Of a stretch of 64,000 bases of DNA, positions 53,335-64,000 are shown one piece after another. Under the pieces are notes generated by a model. It did not search any database. It saw nothing but the letters and a program-made list of their open reading frames with translations, and had not been told where the DNA came from. Source of the DNA: Chitinophaga cymbidii (GTDB taxonomy: Bacteria > Bacteroidota > Bacteroidia > Chitinophagales > Chitinophagaceae); contig NZ_BKAU01000005.1 of the NCBI RefSeq assembly GCF_007992715.1, forward strand, positions 868,001 to 932,000, written 5' to 3'. The stretch's first letter is position 1; each line of letters opens with the position of its first letter. Position numbers and translations under genes: made by a program.

Positions 53335-54119
53335 AAGTGAAAAGGATCACAGCAAACGTATATGAGATACCGTTAGGTCGTGTGAACAGCTTCCTCTTGG
53401 AAGATGACGAGCTGACGCTGATCGATACCGGCGCTCCCGGCCAGACCGGCCGTATCCTGGACGCGGTGCGGCAGACAGGGCGCGGGGTGGAGGAGATCCG
53501 CCACATCCTTTTAACACATAGTCATCCTGATCATAGCGGCAATGCGGCGGAGCTGAAGCAACTCACCGGCGCCAGACTCTATATGCATCCCGCGGAAGTG
53601 CCGCTGGTGCGGCAGGGAGACGTGCCAAAGCCGGACGATCCTTATTTTCCCGGCCTTGTGCAAAAGCTGATGTATAATCTCATGATCAAAAATAGTCCCG
53701 GCGCCATCCGGCCGGTGGAAGTGGACGAAGAGATAGGGGATGGCGACTGGCTGCCGCTGGCCGGCGGCATTCACGTGATACATGTACCCGGCCACAGCGC
53801 GGGACAGCTGGCTTTCTTCATGCCGGGACAAAGAAATGTGCTCTTTGCCGCGGATACGGCGATGAACATGTTCGGCCTTGGCTATTCCGTCTTTTATGAA
53901 GATGAAGAAATGGCGATGCATAGCCTGGAAAGATTATCGACTTTTGATTTTGACATAGCCTGTTTCGGTCACGGCCGCAGTATGCTGCATGAGGCCGCGG
54001 AACGTTTCAGGCACAAGTTCCTGAAGCCCCCGGTGCAGAGCGCCGGCAGGCAACCGCAGTATCTTGTACTGCAGGAAGATGATATCATCCGGCTCCAGGA
54101 ACCGGAAGAAAGAATTTAA
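53331..54119 (+). CDS. MBL-fold metallohydrolase within the nuo operon
   Basis: The 262-aa product has the metallo-beta-lactamase metal site: [10 protein letters not shown] (about 63-72), [12 protein letters not shown] (about 146-157) and FAADTAMN (about 170-177), with a final His in IACFGHGRS. It begins inside the last codons of nuoB (ATGA overlap), so it is made with complex I, yet it is not a complex I subunit. It could be a hydrolase (glyoxalase II-like or acyl-type) or a repair or assembly factor. No evidence chooses between them. Confidence 0.9.
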   Translation: MKVKRITANVYEIPLGRVNSFLLEDDELTLIDTGAPGQTGRILDAVRQTGRGVEEIRHILLTHSHPDHSGNAAELKQLTGARLYMHPAEVPLVRQGDVPKPDDPYFPGLVQKLMYNLMIKNSPGAIRPVEVDEEIGDGDWLPLAGGIHVIHVPGHSAGQLAFFMPGQRNVLFAADTAMNMFGLGYSVFYEDEEMAMHSLERLSTFDFDIACFGHGRSMLHEAAERFRHKFLKPPVQSAGRQPQYLVLQEDDIIRLQEPEERI

Positions 54120-54196
54120 ACTGGTACAGAAGCTCATGTAAGCAAGGGAAAAGTTCTACAGCATGGCGCATCGATGAACGCAGTAAAAACGTGATC

Positions 54197-55936
54197 ATGC
54201 CCGCGAGTATCTTTAACACCCTCTGCTCCCGGTTCGGTGAGAATATTTTCCACGAACAGCTCACCCGGGATGAGACGCCCACGATCTGGACGCCGTCGGG
54301 AAAGATCATTGCCGTGCTGGAATACCTGCGTTCCGAAGCCGAACAGCCGTACAACATGCTCTACGACCTCACGGCTGTCGATGAACGCGCCCTCAGCAGC
54401 AAATACAACGGCACAGGAGATTTCACCCTCGTTTACCACCTCTTTTCATTTGAACGCAACGAATTTGTCCGCCTCAAGGTCGCCCTCCGCGGAGAATACC
54501 CTTCCGTTCCCAGCATCACCCACCTCTGGCCCTGCGCCAACTGGTACGAACGCGAAGTGTTCGACATGTTCGGTATCCGCTTCGATGGGCATCCCTTGCT
54601 GAAGCGTATACTCATGCCCGTTACATGGAAAGGGCATCCCCTCCGCAAGGAACACCCCGCCCGCGCCACAGAGATCGGCCCCTTCCAGCTGTTTGACGAG
54701 AAAATGGACAGGGAACAGGAAGCCCTGCAGTTCTCACCCGAAGAATGGGGCCTCAAGCGCCGCAGCGAAGACGCGGATTTCATGTTCCTCAACATCGGCC
54801 CCCAACACCCCGGCACCCACGGCGTACTACGCATCATCCTGCAACTGGACGGCGAGGACATTGTGGACGCCGTTCCGGACATCGGCTTTCACCACCGCGG
54901 TGCTGAGAAGATGGGGGAACGGCAATCATGGCACACCTACATTCCATATACTGACAGAATAGATTACCTGGGCGGAGTGAACAATAATCTTGCTTACCTG
55001 CTCACGGTCGAAAAGCTCGCCGGCATCCAGGTCCCTGCACGCGCAGAAACGATCAGGGTCATGCTCTGCGAGCTTTTTCGCATTGCCAGCCACCTTGTAT
55101 GGTACGGCACCTTCGCGCAGGACGTAGGCCAGCTCTCGCCCGTGTTCTATATGTTCACCGACCGCGAAAAAGTATTCGAGATCATAGAAGCCATCTGCGG
55201 CGGCCGCATGCATCCCAACTGGTTCCGCATCGGCGGCGTGGCGCAGGACCTGCCTAACGGATGGGATACCCTCGTCCGCAATTTCATCAATTACTTCCCG
55301 AAGAAACTCAAGGAATACGACAAGATGGTGATGCGCAACGCCCTGTTCAAAGCGCGCACCGTCGGCATCGGCGTGTACACCCTCGAAGAAGCGATCGACT
55401 GGGGCGTTACCGGCCCCGGCCTGCGCGCCTGCGGCCTGGAATGGGACATGCGCAAGCAGCGCCCCTACAGCGGCTATGAAAATTACCAGTTCGATATACC
55501 CATCGCGGAGAACGGCGATTGCTACGATCGTGCAGTCGTTCGCGTGAACGAAATGTGGCAAAGCCTGCGCATCATTGAGCAGTGCCTGGACAATATGCCC
55601 GCCGGCGCGTATAAATCCGATCACCCCCTCGCCACACCGCCGCTGAAGCAGTTCACGATGCAGGACATCGAAACGCTGATCCATCACTTCCTTAACGTGA
55701 GCTGGGGACCCGTGATCCCGCCCGGCGAAGCGATGGTGGTCACCGAAGCCACCAAAGGCTGGAACAGCTATTACCTCACAAGCGACGGCAACACATCGCC
55801 CTACCGTGTGAGGGTGCGCACCCCGTCGTTCGCGCACATGCAGATGATACCATATATCAGTCGCGGCTACACGGTGGCCGACCTGTTATCCATACTCGGC
55901 GCCATGGATTATGTGCTGGCCGACATAGACCGATAA
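54197..55936 (+). CDS. nuoCD: NADH-quinone oxidoreductase fused subunits C and D
   Basis: The 579-aa product (ATG 54197; a GTG at 54191 is in frame) joins NuoC (about 1-165: [36 protein letters not shown]) to NuoD (about 190-579: [36 protein letters not shown]). It ends [19 protein letters not shown]. The CD fusion is also known in E. coli. It forms the peripheral arm and quinone site. Upstream, 77 bp separate it from the MBL gene. Confidence 0.96.
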   Translation: MPASIFNTLCSRFGENIFHEQLTRDETPTIWTPSGKIIAVLEYLRSEAEQPYNMLYDLTAVDERALSSKYNGTGDFTLVYHLFSFERNEFVRLKVALRGEYPSVPSITHLWPCANWYEREVFDMFGIRFDGHPLLKRILMPVTWKGHPLRKEHPARATEIGPFQLFDEKMDREQEALQFSPEEWGLKRRSEDADFMFLNIGPQHPGTHGVLRIILQLDGEDIVDAVPDIGFHHRGAEKMGERQSWHTYIPYTDRIDYLGGVNNNLAYLLTVEKLAGIQVPARAETIRVMLCELFRIASHLVWYGTFAQDVGQLSPVFYMFTDREKVFEIIEAICGGRMHPNWFRIGGVAQDLPNGWDTLVRNFINYFPKKLKEYDKMVMRNALFKARTVGIGVYTLEEAIDWGVTGPGLRACGLEWDMRKQRPYSGYENYQFDIPIAENGDCYDRAVVRVNEMWQSLRIIEQCLDNMPAGAYKSDHPLATPPLKQFTMQDIETLIHHFLNVSWGPVIPPGEAMVVTEATKGWNSYYLTSDGNTSPYRVRVRTPSFAHMQMIPYISRGYTVADLLSILGAMDYVLADIDR

Positions 55937-55947
55937 AATGAACTGAC

Positions 55948-56412
55948 ATGCTAACCACATCAGAAAAGGAACAGATCGAACAGGAGATCCGGCAGGTGCC
56001 GGTAAAAAAGGCAGCCTGCATAGAAGCCTTGAAGATCGTACAGCAGCACCGCAGATGGGTGTCGGACGAAGGGATCAGGGATGTGGCGGACATACTGGAG
56101 ATGAGCCCGGAGGAAGTGGACAGCGTTGCCACCTTCTACAACCTCATATTCCGGCAGCCCGTGGGCCGGCATATCATTCTCCTGTGCGACAGCATCAGCT
56201 GTTATGTAATGGGGTTCCGCGATCTGCACCGCCAGCTCGTTAACCTGCTTGGCATTCAATACGGCCAGACCACACCGGACGGCCGCTTCACCTTACTTCC
56301 CAATCCATGCCTCGGTACCTGCGACCATGCGCCCGCCCTCATGGTGGACCAGGACCTGTACCGCGACCTGGCGCCGGATGTATTGGAAAATATTCTCGCT
56401 AAATATACCTGA
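55948..56412 (+). CDS. nuoE: NADH-quinone oxidoreductase subunit E
   Basis: The 154-aa thioredoxin-like subunit binds the [2Fe-2S] cluster N1a. Ligands are seen in LCDSISCYVMG (Cys pair, about 84-95) and NPCLGTCDHAPALMV (Cys pair, about 119-133). The N-terminal helix region (ALKIVQQHRRWVSDEG) is typical. It lies between nuoCD (11 bp) and nuoF (1 bp). Confidence 0.95.
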   Translation: MLTTSEKEQIEQEIRQVPVKKAACIEALKIVQQHRRWVSDEGIRDVADILEMSPEEVDSVATFYNLIFRQPVGRHIILLCDSISCYVMGFRDLHRQLVNLLGIQYGQTTPDGRFTLLPNPCLGTCDHAPALMVDQDLYRDLAPDVLENILAKYT

Positions 56413-56413
56413 C

Positions 56414-57688
56414 ATGGAACGTCCGCTGACACAACATATCACCTTCCCTCCATTGGGGCTGCGCCAGTACGAAGCCGTCGGCGGATACCAGGCCGCGCGC
56501 AAAGCCATCCGGCATATGACGCCGCCGGAAGTGACCGCGCTCGTGAAGGAATCCAACCTCAAAGGCAGAGGCGGCGCGGGTTTCAGCACCGGAATGAAAT
56601 GGAGTTTTGTGCCGATGGACGTAAGCGGCCCCAAATACCTCGTGGCGAATGCGGACGAAATGGAGCCCGGCACGTTCAAAGACCGCTGGCTGCTGGAAGG
56701 CAACCCGCATCAGCTGATAGAAGGGATGATCGTATCGGCGTTCGCGATACAGGCCACGGAATCTTTCGTATTCCTGCGGTGGGCGTACAAAGCAGCCGCT
56801 GAAGAAATTCGCAAGGCCATCCAGGAAGCATATGATGCCGGGTACCTCGGCAAGAACATACTGGGAAGTGATTACTCGCTCGACATGCATTTGCACACCG
56901 GCGTGGGCCGGTACATGTGCGGAGAGGAAACCGCACTGCTCAATTCACTGGAAGGGAAACGCGCCACGCCCCGCGCCAAGCCACCGTTCCCGCAGGTGAG
57001 CGGCCTCTTCGGCAAACCCACCATCGTCAACAACGTGGAAACGCTTTCCTACATCCCGCATATCGTGAACAAAGGCGCCGCCTGGTTCCAGTCATTAAGC
57101 CATACCGCGGACGGGGGTACGAAAATTTACGGCGTAAGCGGAAAGGTGAACAAGCCCGGCGCCTGGGAACTGCCCATGGGCGTAACCATGCGCGAGCTGA
57201 TAGAAGAGCATGCGGGCGGGATGAAGAACGGCTACCGCTTTCGCGGCGTGTTGCCCGGAGGTGCGTCCACAGACTTTTTGGTAGAAGAGCACATGGACGT
57301 AAAAATGGATTTTGCCGGTGTAGCCGCTGCCGGCAGCAGGCTCGGCACCGGTACAATGGTGGTGCTGGACGATCAGACCTGTCCCGTTGGGTTCGTGCAC
57401 AACCTCGAGCATTTCTTTGCGCAGGAATCCTGCGGTTTCTGCACGCCCTGCCGCGAAGGTCTGCCGTGGACGGAGAAGCTGCTCTGGGCCATAGAACAGG
57501 GGCAGGGCAGGGAAGAAGACCTGGCTTTGCTGGCATCGCATGCCACGCTGCTGGGGCCCGGTAACACCTTCTGCGCGCTGGCGCCCGGCGCCATGGAGCC
57601 GCTGCAAAGCGCCCTGAAGTATTTCCGGGATGATTTTGAAAGACACATCAAAGAACAAAAATGTCCTTATGGCGACCATATACATTGA
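56414..57688 (+). CDS. nuoF: NADH-quinone oxidoreductase subunit F
   Basis: The 424-aa subunit holds the NADH site, FMN and cluster N3. It starts at ATG 56414 (MERPLTQHIT), not at the longer frame opening. NADH/FMN motifs are LKGRGGAGFSTGMKWSFVP and YLVANADEMEPGTFKDR; MCGEETALLNSLEGKR follows. Near the C-terminus are the [4Fe-4S] ligands ESCGFCTPCREGLPW. It overlaps nuoG by 20 bp. Confidence 0.96.
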   Translation: MERPLTQHITFPPLGLRQYEAVGGYQAARKAIRHMTPPEVTALVKESNLKGRGGAGFSTGMKWSFVPMDVSGPKYLVANADEMEPGTFKDRWLLEGNPHQLIEGMIVSAFAIQATESFVFLRWAYKAAAEEIRKAIQEAYDAGYLGKNILGSDYSLDMHLHTGVGRYMCGEETALLNSLEGKRATPRAKPPFPQVSGLFGKPTIVNNVETLSYIPHIVNKGAAWFQSLSHTADGGTKIYGVSGKVNKPGAWELPMGVTMRELIEEHAGGMKNGYRFRGVLPGGASTDFLVEEHMDVKMDFAGVAAAGSRLGTGTMVVLDDQTCPVGFVHNLEHFFAQESCGFCTPCREGLPWTEKLLWAIEQGQGREEDLALLASHATLLGPGNTFCALAPGAMEPLQSALKYFRDDFERHIKEQKCPYGDHIH

Positions 57689-60389
57689 CAACAAAGCCTA
57701 CACGGTAAAGGACGGCAGGAACCTCCTGGAAGTCTGCCTGCAACTGGGCATCAACCTGCCCTATTTCTGCTGGCATCCCTCGCTGGGCTCCGTGGGAGCC
57801 TGCCGGCAATGCGCCATCAAAGTATTCAAGGATGAAGACGATAAAAAAGGCAGGATCATGATGAGCTGCATGGAGCCCGTGCGTGACAATGTGCGTATAT
57901 CCGTAGACGATAGTGAGGCGGCGGCATTCAGGGAACACGTCATCGGCTGGCTGATGACCAATCATCCCCATGACTGCGCGGTGTGTGATGAAGGCGGTTC
58001 CTGTCACCTGCAGGACATGACGGTGATGACCGGCCACAGCTACCGTGATTACCGTTTTACGAAACGCACCTACCGCAACCAGGACCTCGGCCCCTTCCTC
58101 AACCACGAAATGAACCGCTGCATACAATGCTACCGCTGTGTGCGCTTCTATAAAGATTATGCCGGCGGCAAGGACCTCGATGTATTTGCCGCGCACAATC
58201 ATGTTTACTTTGGCAGGCAGCAGCCCGGCCGGCTGGAAAACGAGTTCAGCGGCAACCTCGCGGAAGTTTGTCCCACCGGCGTATTCACCGACAAAACACT
58301 CAAATCGCACTATACCCGCAAGTGGGACATGACCTATGCCCCCTCCGTATGCCAGGGCTGTTCCCTGGGCTGTAACACGGTTGCCGGCGAGCGCTATGGC
58401 TCCATCCGGCAGATCACCAGCCGCTATAACGGCGAGGTGAACGGATATTTTCTCTGCGACAGGGGCCGCTACGGGTATGAATTTGTCAACAGCCCGCAGC
58501 GTATCCATCAACCCGCCATCCGCCCGCATCATAACGGTACACCGTCCAGCGACTGGATCGTGGCGCAGGCGGCGGACAAGCTGCGCAATGGAAAAGCCAT
58601 CGGCATCGGTTCCCCGCGCGCGAGCCTCGAATCGAACTTCGCATTGCGCCAGCTGGTAGGCGCCGATCATTTTTATATCGGCATGTCTGACATGGAACAC
58701 GATCACACCGCATTGGCGCTGAAGATACTGCGGGACGGCCCGGTGCGCACGCCTTCGCTGCATGAAGTGGAGAAAGCGGACATGGTACTCATCCTCGGGG
58801 AAGACCTCACCAATACCGCGCCGATGCTGGCCCTGGCGGTACGGCAGGCTGTGCGGCAGGAGCCGATGCAGGATGCTATTCAGACGGTACACATCGCCGA
58901 ATGGCAGGATGCCGCGGTGCGGGAAGCCATGCAGGACAAAAAAGGCCCACTTTTCATCCTTCATACTTTTCCCACCAAGCTCGATGAGCTGGCGGCAAGA
59001 ACGCAGCGCGGCGCGCCGGATAACCTCGCACGTATAGCCTTTGCCGTGAGCCATGCACTGGGCGCCGAAATACCGGCCGTCAACGGTCTGAACGATGAGG
59101 AACGGGAACTGGTAAAGGAGATCGTGCAGGCGCTGGAAGCAGCCGAACGCCCGCTGGTCATCAGCGGCTATGGCAGTGGCAACGACGCTTATATGAAAGC
59201 AGCCGCCAACATCACATGGGCGCTGCACAAAAAAGGCAAACAACCGATGTTGAGCCTCACCGTGCCCGAATGCAACAGCCTGGGGCTTGAAATGCTGGGC
59301 GGTCATCGCCTGGATTCCGCGCTGGACGTGCTGCGGCATGGAGATGCCGATACGCTCGTCATTCTCGAAAATGATCTTTACCGCCGCGCGGATAAACATA
59401 TTGTGGATGAAATGTTCCGCCTTGCGAAGGAAGTGATCGTTGTAGATCACCTCTACAATCCCACCGCGGAACGCGCCACCTTGATATTACCCGCCGGCAC
59501 CTTCGCGGAAGCGGACGGCACCATCGTGAACAACGAAGGCCGCGCCCAGCGCTACTACCAGGTGTACGTGCCGAAAGACCAGGTACAGGAAAGCTGGCGC
59601 TGGTTCCTGCAGATCGCGGAGAAAGCGGGCATCCCCCGGCTGAACGGCCTGCAAAACCTCGACGATATCGTGTGGGCGATGACGGTAGCCGTGCCCGCAC
59701 TGGAAAGTATACAGGAGCTCGCGCCCGCGGCGGACTTTCGCATGGCCGGCCAGAAGATACCACGGGAACCGCACCGCTACAGCGGGCGCACGGCCATGCT
59801 GGCTAACGAGAACGTCAGCGAGCCAAAGCCGCCGGAAGATGTGGACACCCCGTTGTCCTTTACCATGGAAGGTTTCCGCGGGGAACCGCCTGCGCCGCTG
59901 ATCCCGTTCTTCTGGTCGCCCGGATGGAATTCCGTGCAGTCGGTCAACAAGTTTCAATCAGAAATAGGCGGTGCGCTGCATGGTGGCGATCCCGGCAAAC
60001 GTCTACTCGAAGCCCATGTAAACGGACGCATTCCTTTCTTTACGGAAGCGCCGGAACCTTTCGTGCCGATGCCGGGGCACGTGCATCTCATGCCCATTTA
60101 TCACATCTTCGGATCGGATGAGCTGAGCATGCATACCAGCGGTATCGCCGGTGGCGCGCCGGAGCCGTTCGTGATCTATCTCAACCCGGAAGACCTCCAT
60201 CAATGGGGCGCTTCACCGGGCACATGGGTAAATTTTGAAGTGGACGATCATCCATATACGATGGCGGTGGAAGCCAACAACTGGCTGCCCCGCGGCATCG
60301 CCGCGCTGAATGCCGGCATACGCGGCGCGGAAGTGGTGGATATGCCGCAGTGTATCCGCTTCAGCAACGTCAGAACAGAAACGATTTAA
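57669..60389 (+). CDS. nuoG: NADH-quinone oxidoreductase subunit G
   Basis: The 906-aa iron-sulfur subunit starts at ATG 57669 ([13 protein letters not shown]). Ligand groups in order: [2Fe-2S] N1b ([19 protein letters not shown]), [4Fe-4S] N5 region ([15 protein letters not shown]), N4 ([12 protein letters not shown]), and a fourth group (CQGCSLGCN) of the N7-like type. A molybdopterin-oxidoreductase-like domain without cofactor follows. It passes electrons from NuoF toward NuoB. A 600-codon reverse frame over this gene is a shadow. Confidence 0.95.
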   Translation: MATIYIDNKAYTVKDGRNLLEVCLQLGINLPYFCWHPSLGSVGACRQCAIKVFKDEDDKKGRIMMSCMEPVRDNVRISVDDSEAAAFREHVIGWLMTNHPHDCAVCDEGGSCHLQDMTVMTGHSYRDYRFTKRTYRNQDLGPFLNHEMNRCIQCYRCVRFYKDYAGGKDLDVFAAHNHVYFGRQQPGRLENEFSGNLAEVCPTGVFTDKTLKSHYTRKWDMTYAPSVCQGCSLGCNTVAGERYGSIRQITSRYNGEVNGYFLCDRGRYGYEFVNSPQRIHQPAIRPHHNGTPSSDWIVAQAADKLRNGKAIGIGSPRASLESNFALRQLVGADHFYIGMSDMEHDHTALALKILRDGPVRTPSLHEVEKADMVLILGEDLTNTAPMLALAVRQAVRQEPMQDAIQTVHIAEWQDAAVREAMQDKKGPLFILHTFPTKLDELAARTQRGAPDNLARIAFAVSHALGAEIPAVNGLNDEERELVKEIVQALEAAERPLVISGYGSGNDAYMKAAANITWALHKKGKQPMLSLTVPECNSLGLEMLGGHRLDSALDVLRHGDADTLVILENDLYRRADKHIVDEMFRLAKEVIVVDHLYNPTAERATLILPAGTFAEADGTIVNNEGRAQRYYQVYVPKDQVQESWRWFLQIAEKAGIPRLNGLQNLDDIVWAMTVAVPALESIQELAPAADFRMAGQKIPREPHRYSGRTAMLANENVSEPKPPEDVDTPLSFTMEGFRGEPPAPLIPFFWSPGWNSVQSVNKFQSEIGGALHGGDPGKRLLEAHVNGRIPFFTEAPEPFVPMPGHVHLMPIYHIFGSDELSMHTSGIAGGAPEPFVIYLNPEDLHQWGASPGTWVNFEVDDHPYTMAVEANNWLPRGIAALNAGIRGAEVVDMPQCIRFSNVRTETI

Positions 60390-60400
60390 ATCATTGGCTT

Positions 60401-61357
60401 ATGCAACAGGCAGTAAATTATTGGTGGATCATCGGCGGCGTGTTGTTCGTGCTGCTCAATACCGCGGCCGGCCTGATATGGCTGGAACGCAGGATGCTGG
60501 CCTTGTGGCAGGACCGCTACGGACCTAACCGCGCGGGCCCCTTCGGTCTGTTCATCGTGCTGGCGGACACTATCAAGCTGTTCTTCAAGGAAGACTGGAT
60601 ACCGCCATTCGCGGACAAGATCGTGTTTGTATTCGCGCCGGCGGTGGTGGTAGCCAGCGTGCTCATGAGCTTTGCCGTGATCCCTTTCGGCCCGAATGTG
60701 CTGGTAGCTGATTTCAACATCGGTCTGCTGTTCTTCCTCGCCATGTCGTCGATCGGCGTGTACAGTGTTGTTTTAGGTGGATGGGCCTCCAATAACAAAT
60801 ATTCACTGCTGGGCGCCATGCGCGGCGCTTCGCAGATGATCAGCTACGAAGTGTTCATGGGGCTGGCGCTGATGGGCGTGGTGCTGCTGAGCGGCACCTT
60901 CAACCTGCGGGAGATCGTGGAAGCACAGCGCGGCATGTGGTACATCATTCCGCAATTCCTCGGCTTCGTCATCTTCCTGATCGCGGGCGTAGCGGAAACC
61001 CACCGGCTGCCGTTTGATATTCCTGAAGCGGAAAGCGAGCTGGTAGCGGGTTTTCACGCGGAATATTCCGGTATGAAGTTCGGTATGTTCTTCATCGGAG
61101 AATACCTCGGCATCACCCTCGTTTCTTCCATGATCGTAACGCTGTATTTCGGCGGTTGGCTGGGACCGGCTTTCCTGCCGGGCGTGGTCTGGTTCATCCT
61201 GAAAACATTCGTGTTCATCAGCCTCTTCATCCTGCTAAGGGCCAGCATGCCCCGGCCGCGCTATGATCAGCTGATGGAATACGGCTGGAAAGTGCTGTTC
61301 CCCTTATCGTTATTAAACCTGCTGGCAACAGCAGCCATTATACTCATTTTAAAATAA
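60401..61357 (+). CDS. nuoH: NADH-quinone oxidoreductase subunit H
   Basis: The 318-aa membrane subunit starts at ATG 60401 ([13 protein letters not shown]). It has about eight helices. The conserved cytoplasmic loop [13 protein letters not shown] (about 45) and [21 protein letters not shown] (about 205-225) line the quinone chamber; the second is quoted in two parts here, [13 protein letters not shown] and SELVAGFH. It joins the peripheral and membrane arms. Confidence 0.95.
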   Translation: MQQAVNYWWIIGGVLFVLLNTAAGLIWLERRMLALWQDRYGPNRAGPFGLFIVLADTIKLFFKEDWIPPFADKIVFVFAPAVVVASVLMSFAVIPFGPNVLVADFNIGLLFFLAMSSIGVYSVVLGGWASNNKYSLLGAMRGASQMISYEVFMGLALMGVVLLSGTFNLREIVEAQRGMWYIIPQFLGFVIFLIAGVAETHRLPFDIPEAESELVAGFHAEYSGMKFGMFFIGEYLGITLVSSMIVTLYFGGWLGPAFLPGVVWFILKTFVFISLFILLRASMPRPRYDQLMEYGWKVLFPLSLLNLLATAAIILILK

Positions 61358-61362
61358 TTGCG

Positions 61363-61878
61363 ATGTTTAGTCTGATAAGAAGCATGTGGCTGGTATTCCT
61401 GCATATGTTCCACAAGCGGGAAACTTACCAGTACCCTGAAGAGAAAGCCCCTCTGCCGGCCCGCTGGCGCGGACGCATCGCGCTGACCCGTGACCCGGAC
61501 GGCGGGGAACGTTGCGTAGGATGTTACCTCTGCGCCGCCGCCTGCCCGGTTGACTGCATCTCGCTGCAGGCCGCGGAAGCCCCGGACGGCAGAAGGTATC
61601 CCTCATTCTTCCGCATCAACTTTTCCCGCTGCATCTTTTGCGGCTTTTGCGAAGAAGCCTGTCCCACCTACGCCATCCAGCTATTGCCCGATTTCGAAAT
61701 GGCGGAATACAACCGTCAAAATCTTGTATATGAAAAGGAAGATCTGACGATCAACAGCCAGGGCAAATACCCCGGTTATAACTATTACAAGGTCGCCGGT
61801 ATGACCATCAGCGGGAAAGACAAAGGTGAAGCCGCGAAGGAAGAACCGCCGGTAGACATTAAAAGCCTGTTACCATAA
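61363..61878 (+). CDS. nuoI: NADH-quinone oxidoreductase subunit I
   Basis: The 171-aa ferredoxin-like subunit binds clusters N6a and N6b through two CxxCxxCxxxCP motifs: [15 protein letters not shown] (about 50-64) and [15 protein letters not shown] (about 88-102). It hands electrons to NuoB. The spacing to nuoH is 5 bp and to nuoJ 10 bp. Confidence 0.97.
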   Translation: MFSLIRSMWLVFLHMFHKRETYQYPEEKAPLPARWRGRIALTRDPDGGERCVGCYLCAAACPVDCISLQAAEAPDGRRYPSFFRINFSRCIFCGFCEEACPTYAIQLLPDFEMAEYNRQNLVYEKEDLTINSQGKYPGYNYYKVAGMTISGKDKGEAAKEEPPVDIKSLLP

Positions 61879-61888
61879 AACACCGGAC

Positions 61889-62419
61889 ATGGGACCTGCA
61901 TTTTTCATAGCCGCCGCAATAGCCGTGTTTTCCACGCTGATGGTGATCACCCGGTATAACATCATGCACGCATTGTTATACCTGGTCGTTTCGTTCTTGA
62001 GCATTGCCGTGATATTCTATTTGTACGGAGCGCCTTTTATGGCGGCCTTGGAGGTGATCGTATATGCAGGCGCCATCATGGTGCTGATCATATTTTTTGT
62101 GATGATGCTGAACCTCGGCCCGCAAACGGCCAGTGAAGAGCGGCTGTGGCTGACGCCACGCATATGGATAGGGCCGTCGTTATTGTGCGTGGTGCTGCTG
62201 GTGGAGCTGGGATATCTCATCCTGCTGCCTTCCGAGCCGGTGGACGAGATCGTGACGGTAGACCCGAAAGCCGTTGGCCTCAGCCTTTTCGGCCCATATG
62301 TACTGGCCGTGGAACTGGCCGGTATGCTGCTGATGGCGGGCATTGTGGGAGCTTATCACCTCGGCAGGCAAAAGAAAAAGATCACCCATCGTTTCCTTGA
62401 AAAAACAGCAGAAGAATGA
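61889..62419 (+). CDS. nuoJ: NADH-quinone oxidoreductase subunit J
   Basis: The 176-aa product has five hydrophobic helices. The broken helix 3, important for coupling, is in [20 protein letters not shown] (about 52-71). It overlaps nuoK by 4 bp (ATGA at 62416-62419). The C-terminal part is basic. Confidence 0.94.
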   Translation: MGPAFFIAAAIAVFSTLMVITRYNIMHALLYLVVSFLSIAVIFYLYGAPFMAALEVIVYAGAIMVLIIFFVMMLNLGPQTASEERLWLTPRIWIGPSLLCVVLLVELGYLILLPSEPVDEIVTVDPKAVGLSLFGPYVLAVELAGMLLMAGIVGAYHLGRQKKKITHRFLEKTAEE

Positions 62420-62721
62420 TATCCGCTACTACAGCAGGGCTTATCCTTGCAGGTATTTTATTTACGCTCGGACTGATCAGCATCCTCATCCGCCGTAACA
62501 TCATTTTCATGCTGATCTCCGTGGAGATCATGCTGAATGCGGCCGGACTGGCCTTTATCGTGGCAGAATCAAGATGGGGGCAGCCGGAGGGGCAGGTCAT
62601 GTTCATGTTCATTCTGGCGATGGCGGCGGCGGAAGTGTCGGTAGGACTGGCGCTGATCCTGCAATTATATCATCAGTTAAAAACACTGGACAGTGATGAA
62701 GCCAGCATCATGCGCGGATAA
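62416..62721 (+). CDS. nuoK: NADH-quinone oxidoreductase subunit K
   Basis: The 101-aa product has three helices with the expected membrane Glu residues in [13 protein letters not shown] (about 35-47) and [13 protein letters not shown] (about 71-83). These take part in proton transfer. Length is typical. Confidence 0.95.
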   Translation: MISATTAGLILAGILFTLGLISILIRRNIIFMLISVEIMLNAAGLAFIVAESRWGQPEGQVMFMFILAMAAAEVSVGLALILQLYHQLKTLDSDEASIMRG

Positions 62722-62736
62722 CTAAATACGGACCTT

Positions 62737-64000
62737 ATGCAATGGATCTATCTCATCCCGGCATTGCCCTTCCTGGGCGCATTGATACTGATCCTGTTCT
62801 CCCGGAGGATCGGTAAGGCAGGCGTATCCGTCATCGGCTGCGGCAGTGTGGGCATTGCCGCGCTCATCACGCTTATGGCGGGATATCAGCTGACGGCGCA
62901 GGGGCTGGACCAGTTCACCCTGCCGTTGTGGAACTGGTTGTCCATCGGAAATTTTAACATCGGCATTACCCTGCACCTGGACGCATTGTCACTGGCCTTT
63001 ACGTTTGTGATCACGTTCGTGGGATTTCTTATCCATGTGTATTCCACCGGCTATATGTCGGATGACCCTGATTTCGCGCGTTTCTTCGCCTGCATGAACC
63101 TGTTTGTGGGCGCCATGCTGATGCTGGTGCTGGCCGATAACCTGCTGTTATTGTATTTCGGATGGGAAGGCGTGGGGCTGTGCAGTTACCTGCTGATCGG
63201 CTTCTGGTATAAAGATCCCGCCAACGGCGCCGCCGCGCGCAAGGCGTTCATCGTTACTCGTGTAGGCGATACCGCTATGGCCATTGCGCTGTTCCTGCTG
63301 GTGCAGCATACGCAAACACTGCAACTTTCCGCTATCCTGGAAAAAGCGCCGGCGCTGTGGGCTAGCGGCGATCCCACCGTTGTGCTGATCGCGTTCCTGC
63401 TCATTGGCGGCGCTGTGGGCAAGTCCGCGCAACTGCCGCTGCAAACCTGGTTGCCGGACGCGATGGCCGGTCCAACGCCCGTGAGCGCGCTGATACATGC
63501 CGCCACCATGGTAACGGCAGGCGTGTACCTCATTGCACGGACGAACGTGCTGTTCACATTATCTCCCGCCGCGCAGGCCACGGTGGGGATCATCGGGGCG
63601 GTAACCCTGCTGCTGGCAGGATGCAGTGCGCTGGTGCAAACAGATATCAAAAGAGTGCTGGCTTATTCCACCATCAGCCAGATCGGGTATATGTTCCTGG
63701 CATTGGGCGTGGGCGCCTGGTCTGCCGCCATTTTTCATTTTATCACGCATGCGTTCTTTAAAGCCCTGTTGTTCATGGGTGCGGGCGCTATCATTGTAGC
63801 GTTGCATCATGAGCAGGATATGTTTAAAATGGGCGGTCTGCGAAAGTCTTTGCCCGGCGTGTTCTGGGTGTTCCTCATTGGCTCGGCGTCGCTTGCGGCC
63901 ATTCCTTTCATTACCGCCGGTTTTTACAGCAAGGACCAGATCGTGTGGCTGGCGTGGACATCCCCGCTCGGAAGCCCCTGGTACTGGATCGCAGCGGTCA
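62737..64000 (+). CDS. nuoL: NADH-quinone oxidoreductase subunit L, N-terminal two thirds (cut by window end)
   Basis: The frame starts at ATG 62737 (MQWIYLIPALPFLGALI) and is open to the window end, 421 codons so far. It is a Na+/H+ antiporter-like proton-pumping subunit. Visible motifs are YFGWEGVGLCSYLLIGFWY with the key Glu (about residue 145), WLPDAMAGPTPVSALIHAA (about 246-264) with the coupling region, and VLAYSTISQIGYM. More nuo genes (M, N) probably follow. Confidence 0.95.
   Translation, partial: MQWIYLIPALPFLGALILILFSRRIGKAGVSVIGCGSVGIAALITLMAGYQLTAQGLDQFTLPLWNWLSIGNFNIGITLHLDALSLAFTFVITFVGFLIHVYSTGYMSDDPDFARFFACMNLFVGAMLMLVLADNLLLLYFGWEGVGLCSYLLIGFWYKDPANGAAARKAFIVTRVGDTAMAIALFLLVQHTQTLQLSAILEKAPALWASGDPTVVLIAFLLIGGAVGKSAQLPLQTWLPDAMAGPTPVSALIHAATMVTAGVYLIARTNVLFTLSPAAQATVGIIGAVTLLLAGCSALVQTDIKRVLAYSTISQIGYMFLALGVGAWSAAIFHFITHAFFKALLFMGAGAIIVALHHEQDMFKMGGLRKSLPGVFWVFLIGSASLAAIPFITAGFYSKDQIVWLAWTSPLGSPWYWIAAV

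Noticed and set aside
57648-59450. 600-codon open frame opposite nuoG
   Set aside because: Shadow frame over a certain gene; composition is unlike a protein.
1-64000. CRISPR arrays, rRNA operons, insertion sequences
   Set aside because: No regularly spaced repeats, rRNA sequence or transposase was seen on either strand.

Overview
The window looks like a chromosomal segment of a Bacteroidota bacterium, most probably a Chitinophaga-like member of the Chitinophagaceae. The signs are a TonB-dependent receptor with a carboxypeptidase-regulatory-like N-terminal domain, a secreted protein with a type IX secretion C-terminal sorting domain, DUF3857 transglutaminase-like pairs, a fused nuoCD, Bacteroidota-type promoters (TTG, about 19-21 bp, then TAnnTTTG), and start codons without a clear Shine-Dalgarno sequence. 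The genus is inferred from gene content only.

Layout. 0-4.5 kb: start of a TonB receptor gene (cut by the window edge), a lipoprotein and a T9SS-exported lipase-like protein. 4.5-7.3 kb: small accessory genes (holin-like membrane protein, an uncharacterised Bacteroidota family, two HTH regulators, a SymE toxin). 7.5-15.4 kb: a visibly AT-richer accessory block next to tRNA-Pro(CGG). It holds a DUF1508 protein, a zinc-ribbon/winged-helix protein paired with a DUF4145-like protein, a twice-frameshifted DUF3472 gene, an HNH nuclease with an N-terminal recognition-like domain, and a three-gene operon of a TIR/deoxyribosyltransferase-like effector, a 119-aa protein and a radical SAM enzyme. This last operon is the best candidate for an undescribed (possibly defence) system.

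15.5-36.8 kb: mostly core genes: queG, a DUF3857 pair, a toxin-antitoxin locus with a frameshifted toxin, an OmpA/DUF937 protein, clpB, guaD, two sigma/anti-sigma modules, an NlpC/P60 hydrolase, ppa, phoH, purE, a multi-PAS histidine kinase with a response regulator, rpe and a TPR lipoprotein. 36.8-41.8 kb: thrABC in reverse orientation, preceded by a leader peptide with two Ile and six Thr codons in a row and an attenuator-like hairpin. 42-45.5 kb: tyrosine catabolism (hmgA, an aldo/keto reductase, hppD). 45.5-47.4 kb: an ORF6N protein with an unusual palindrome pair, then a small membrane protein coupled to an L,D-transpeptidase. 47.4-51.5 kb: gluconate-2-dehydrogenase-type small subunit with two tandem GMC oxidoreductases. 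51.6-64 kb: a CBS protein and the complex I operon nuoA-B-(MBL hydrolase)-CD-E-F-G-H-I-J-K-L, with nuoL cut by the window end.

No rRNA, CRISPR array, insertion sequence, integrase or intact prophage was seen. All family assignments are from reading translations; no database search was possible.
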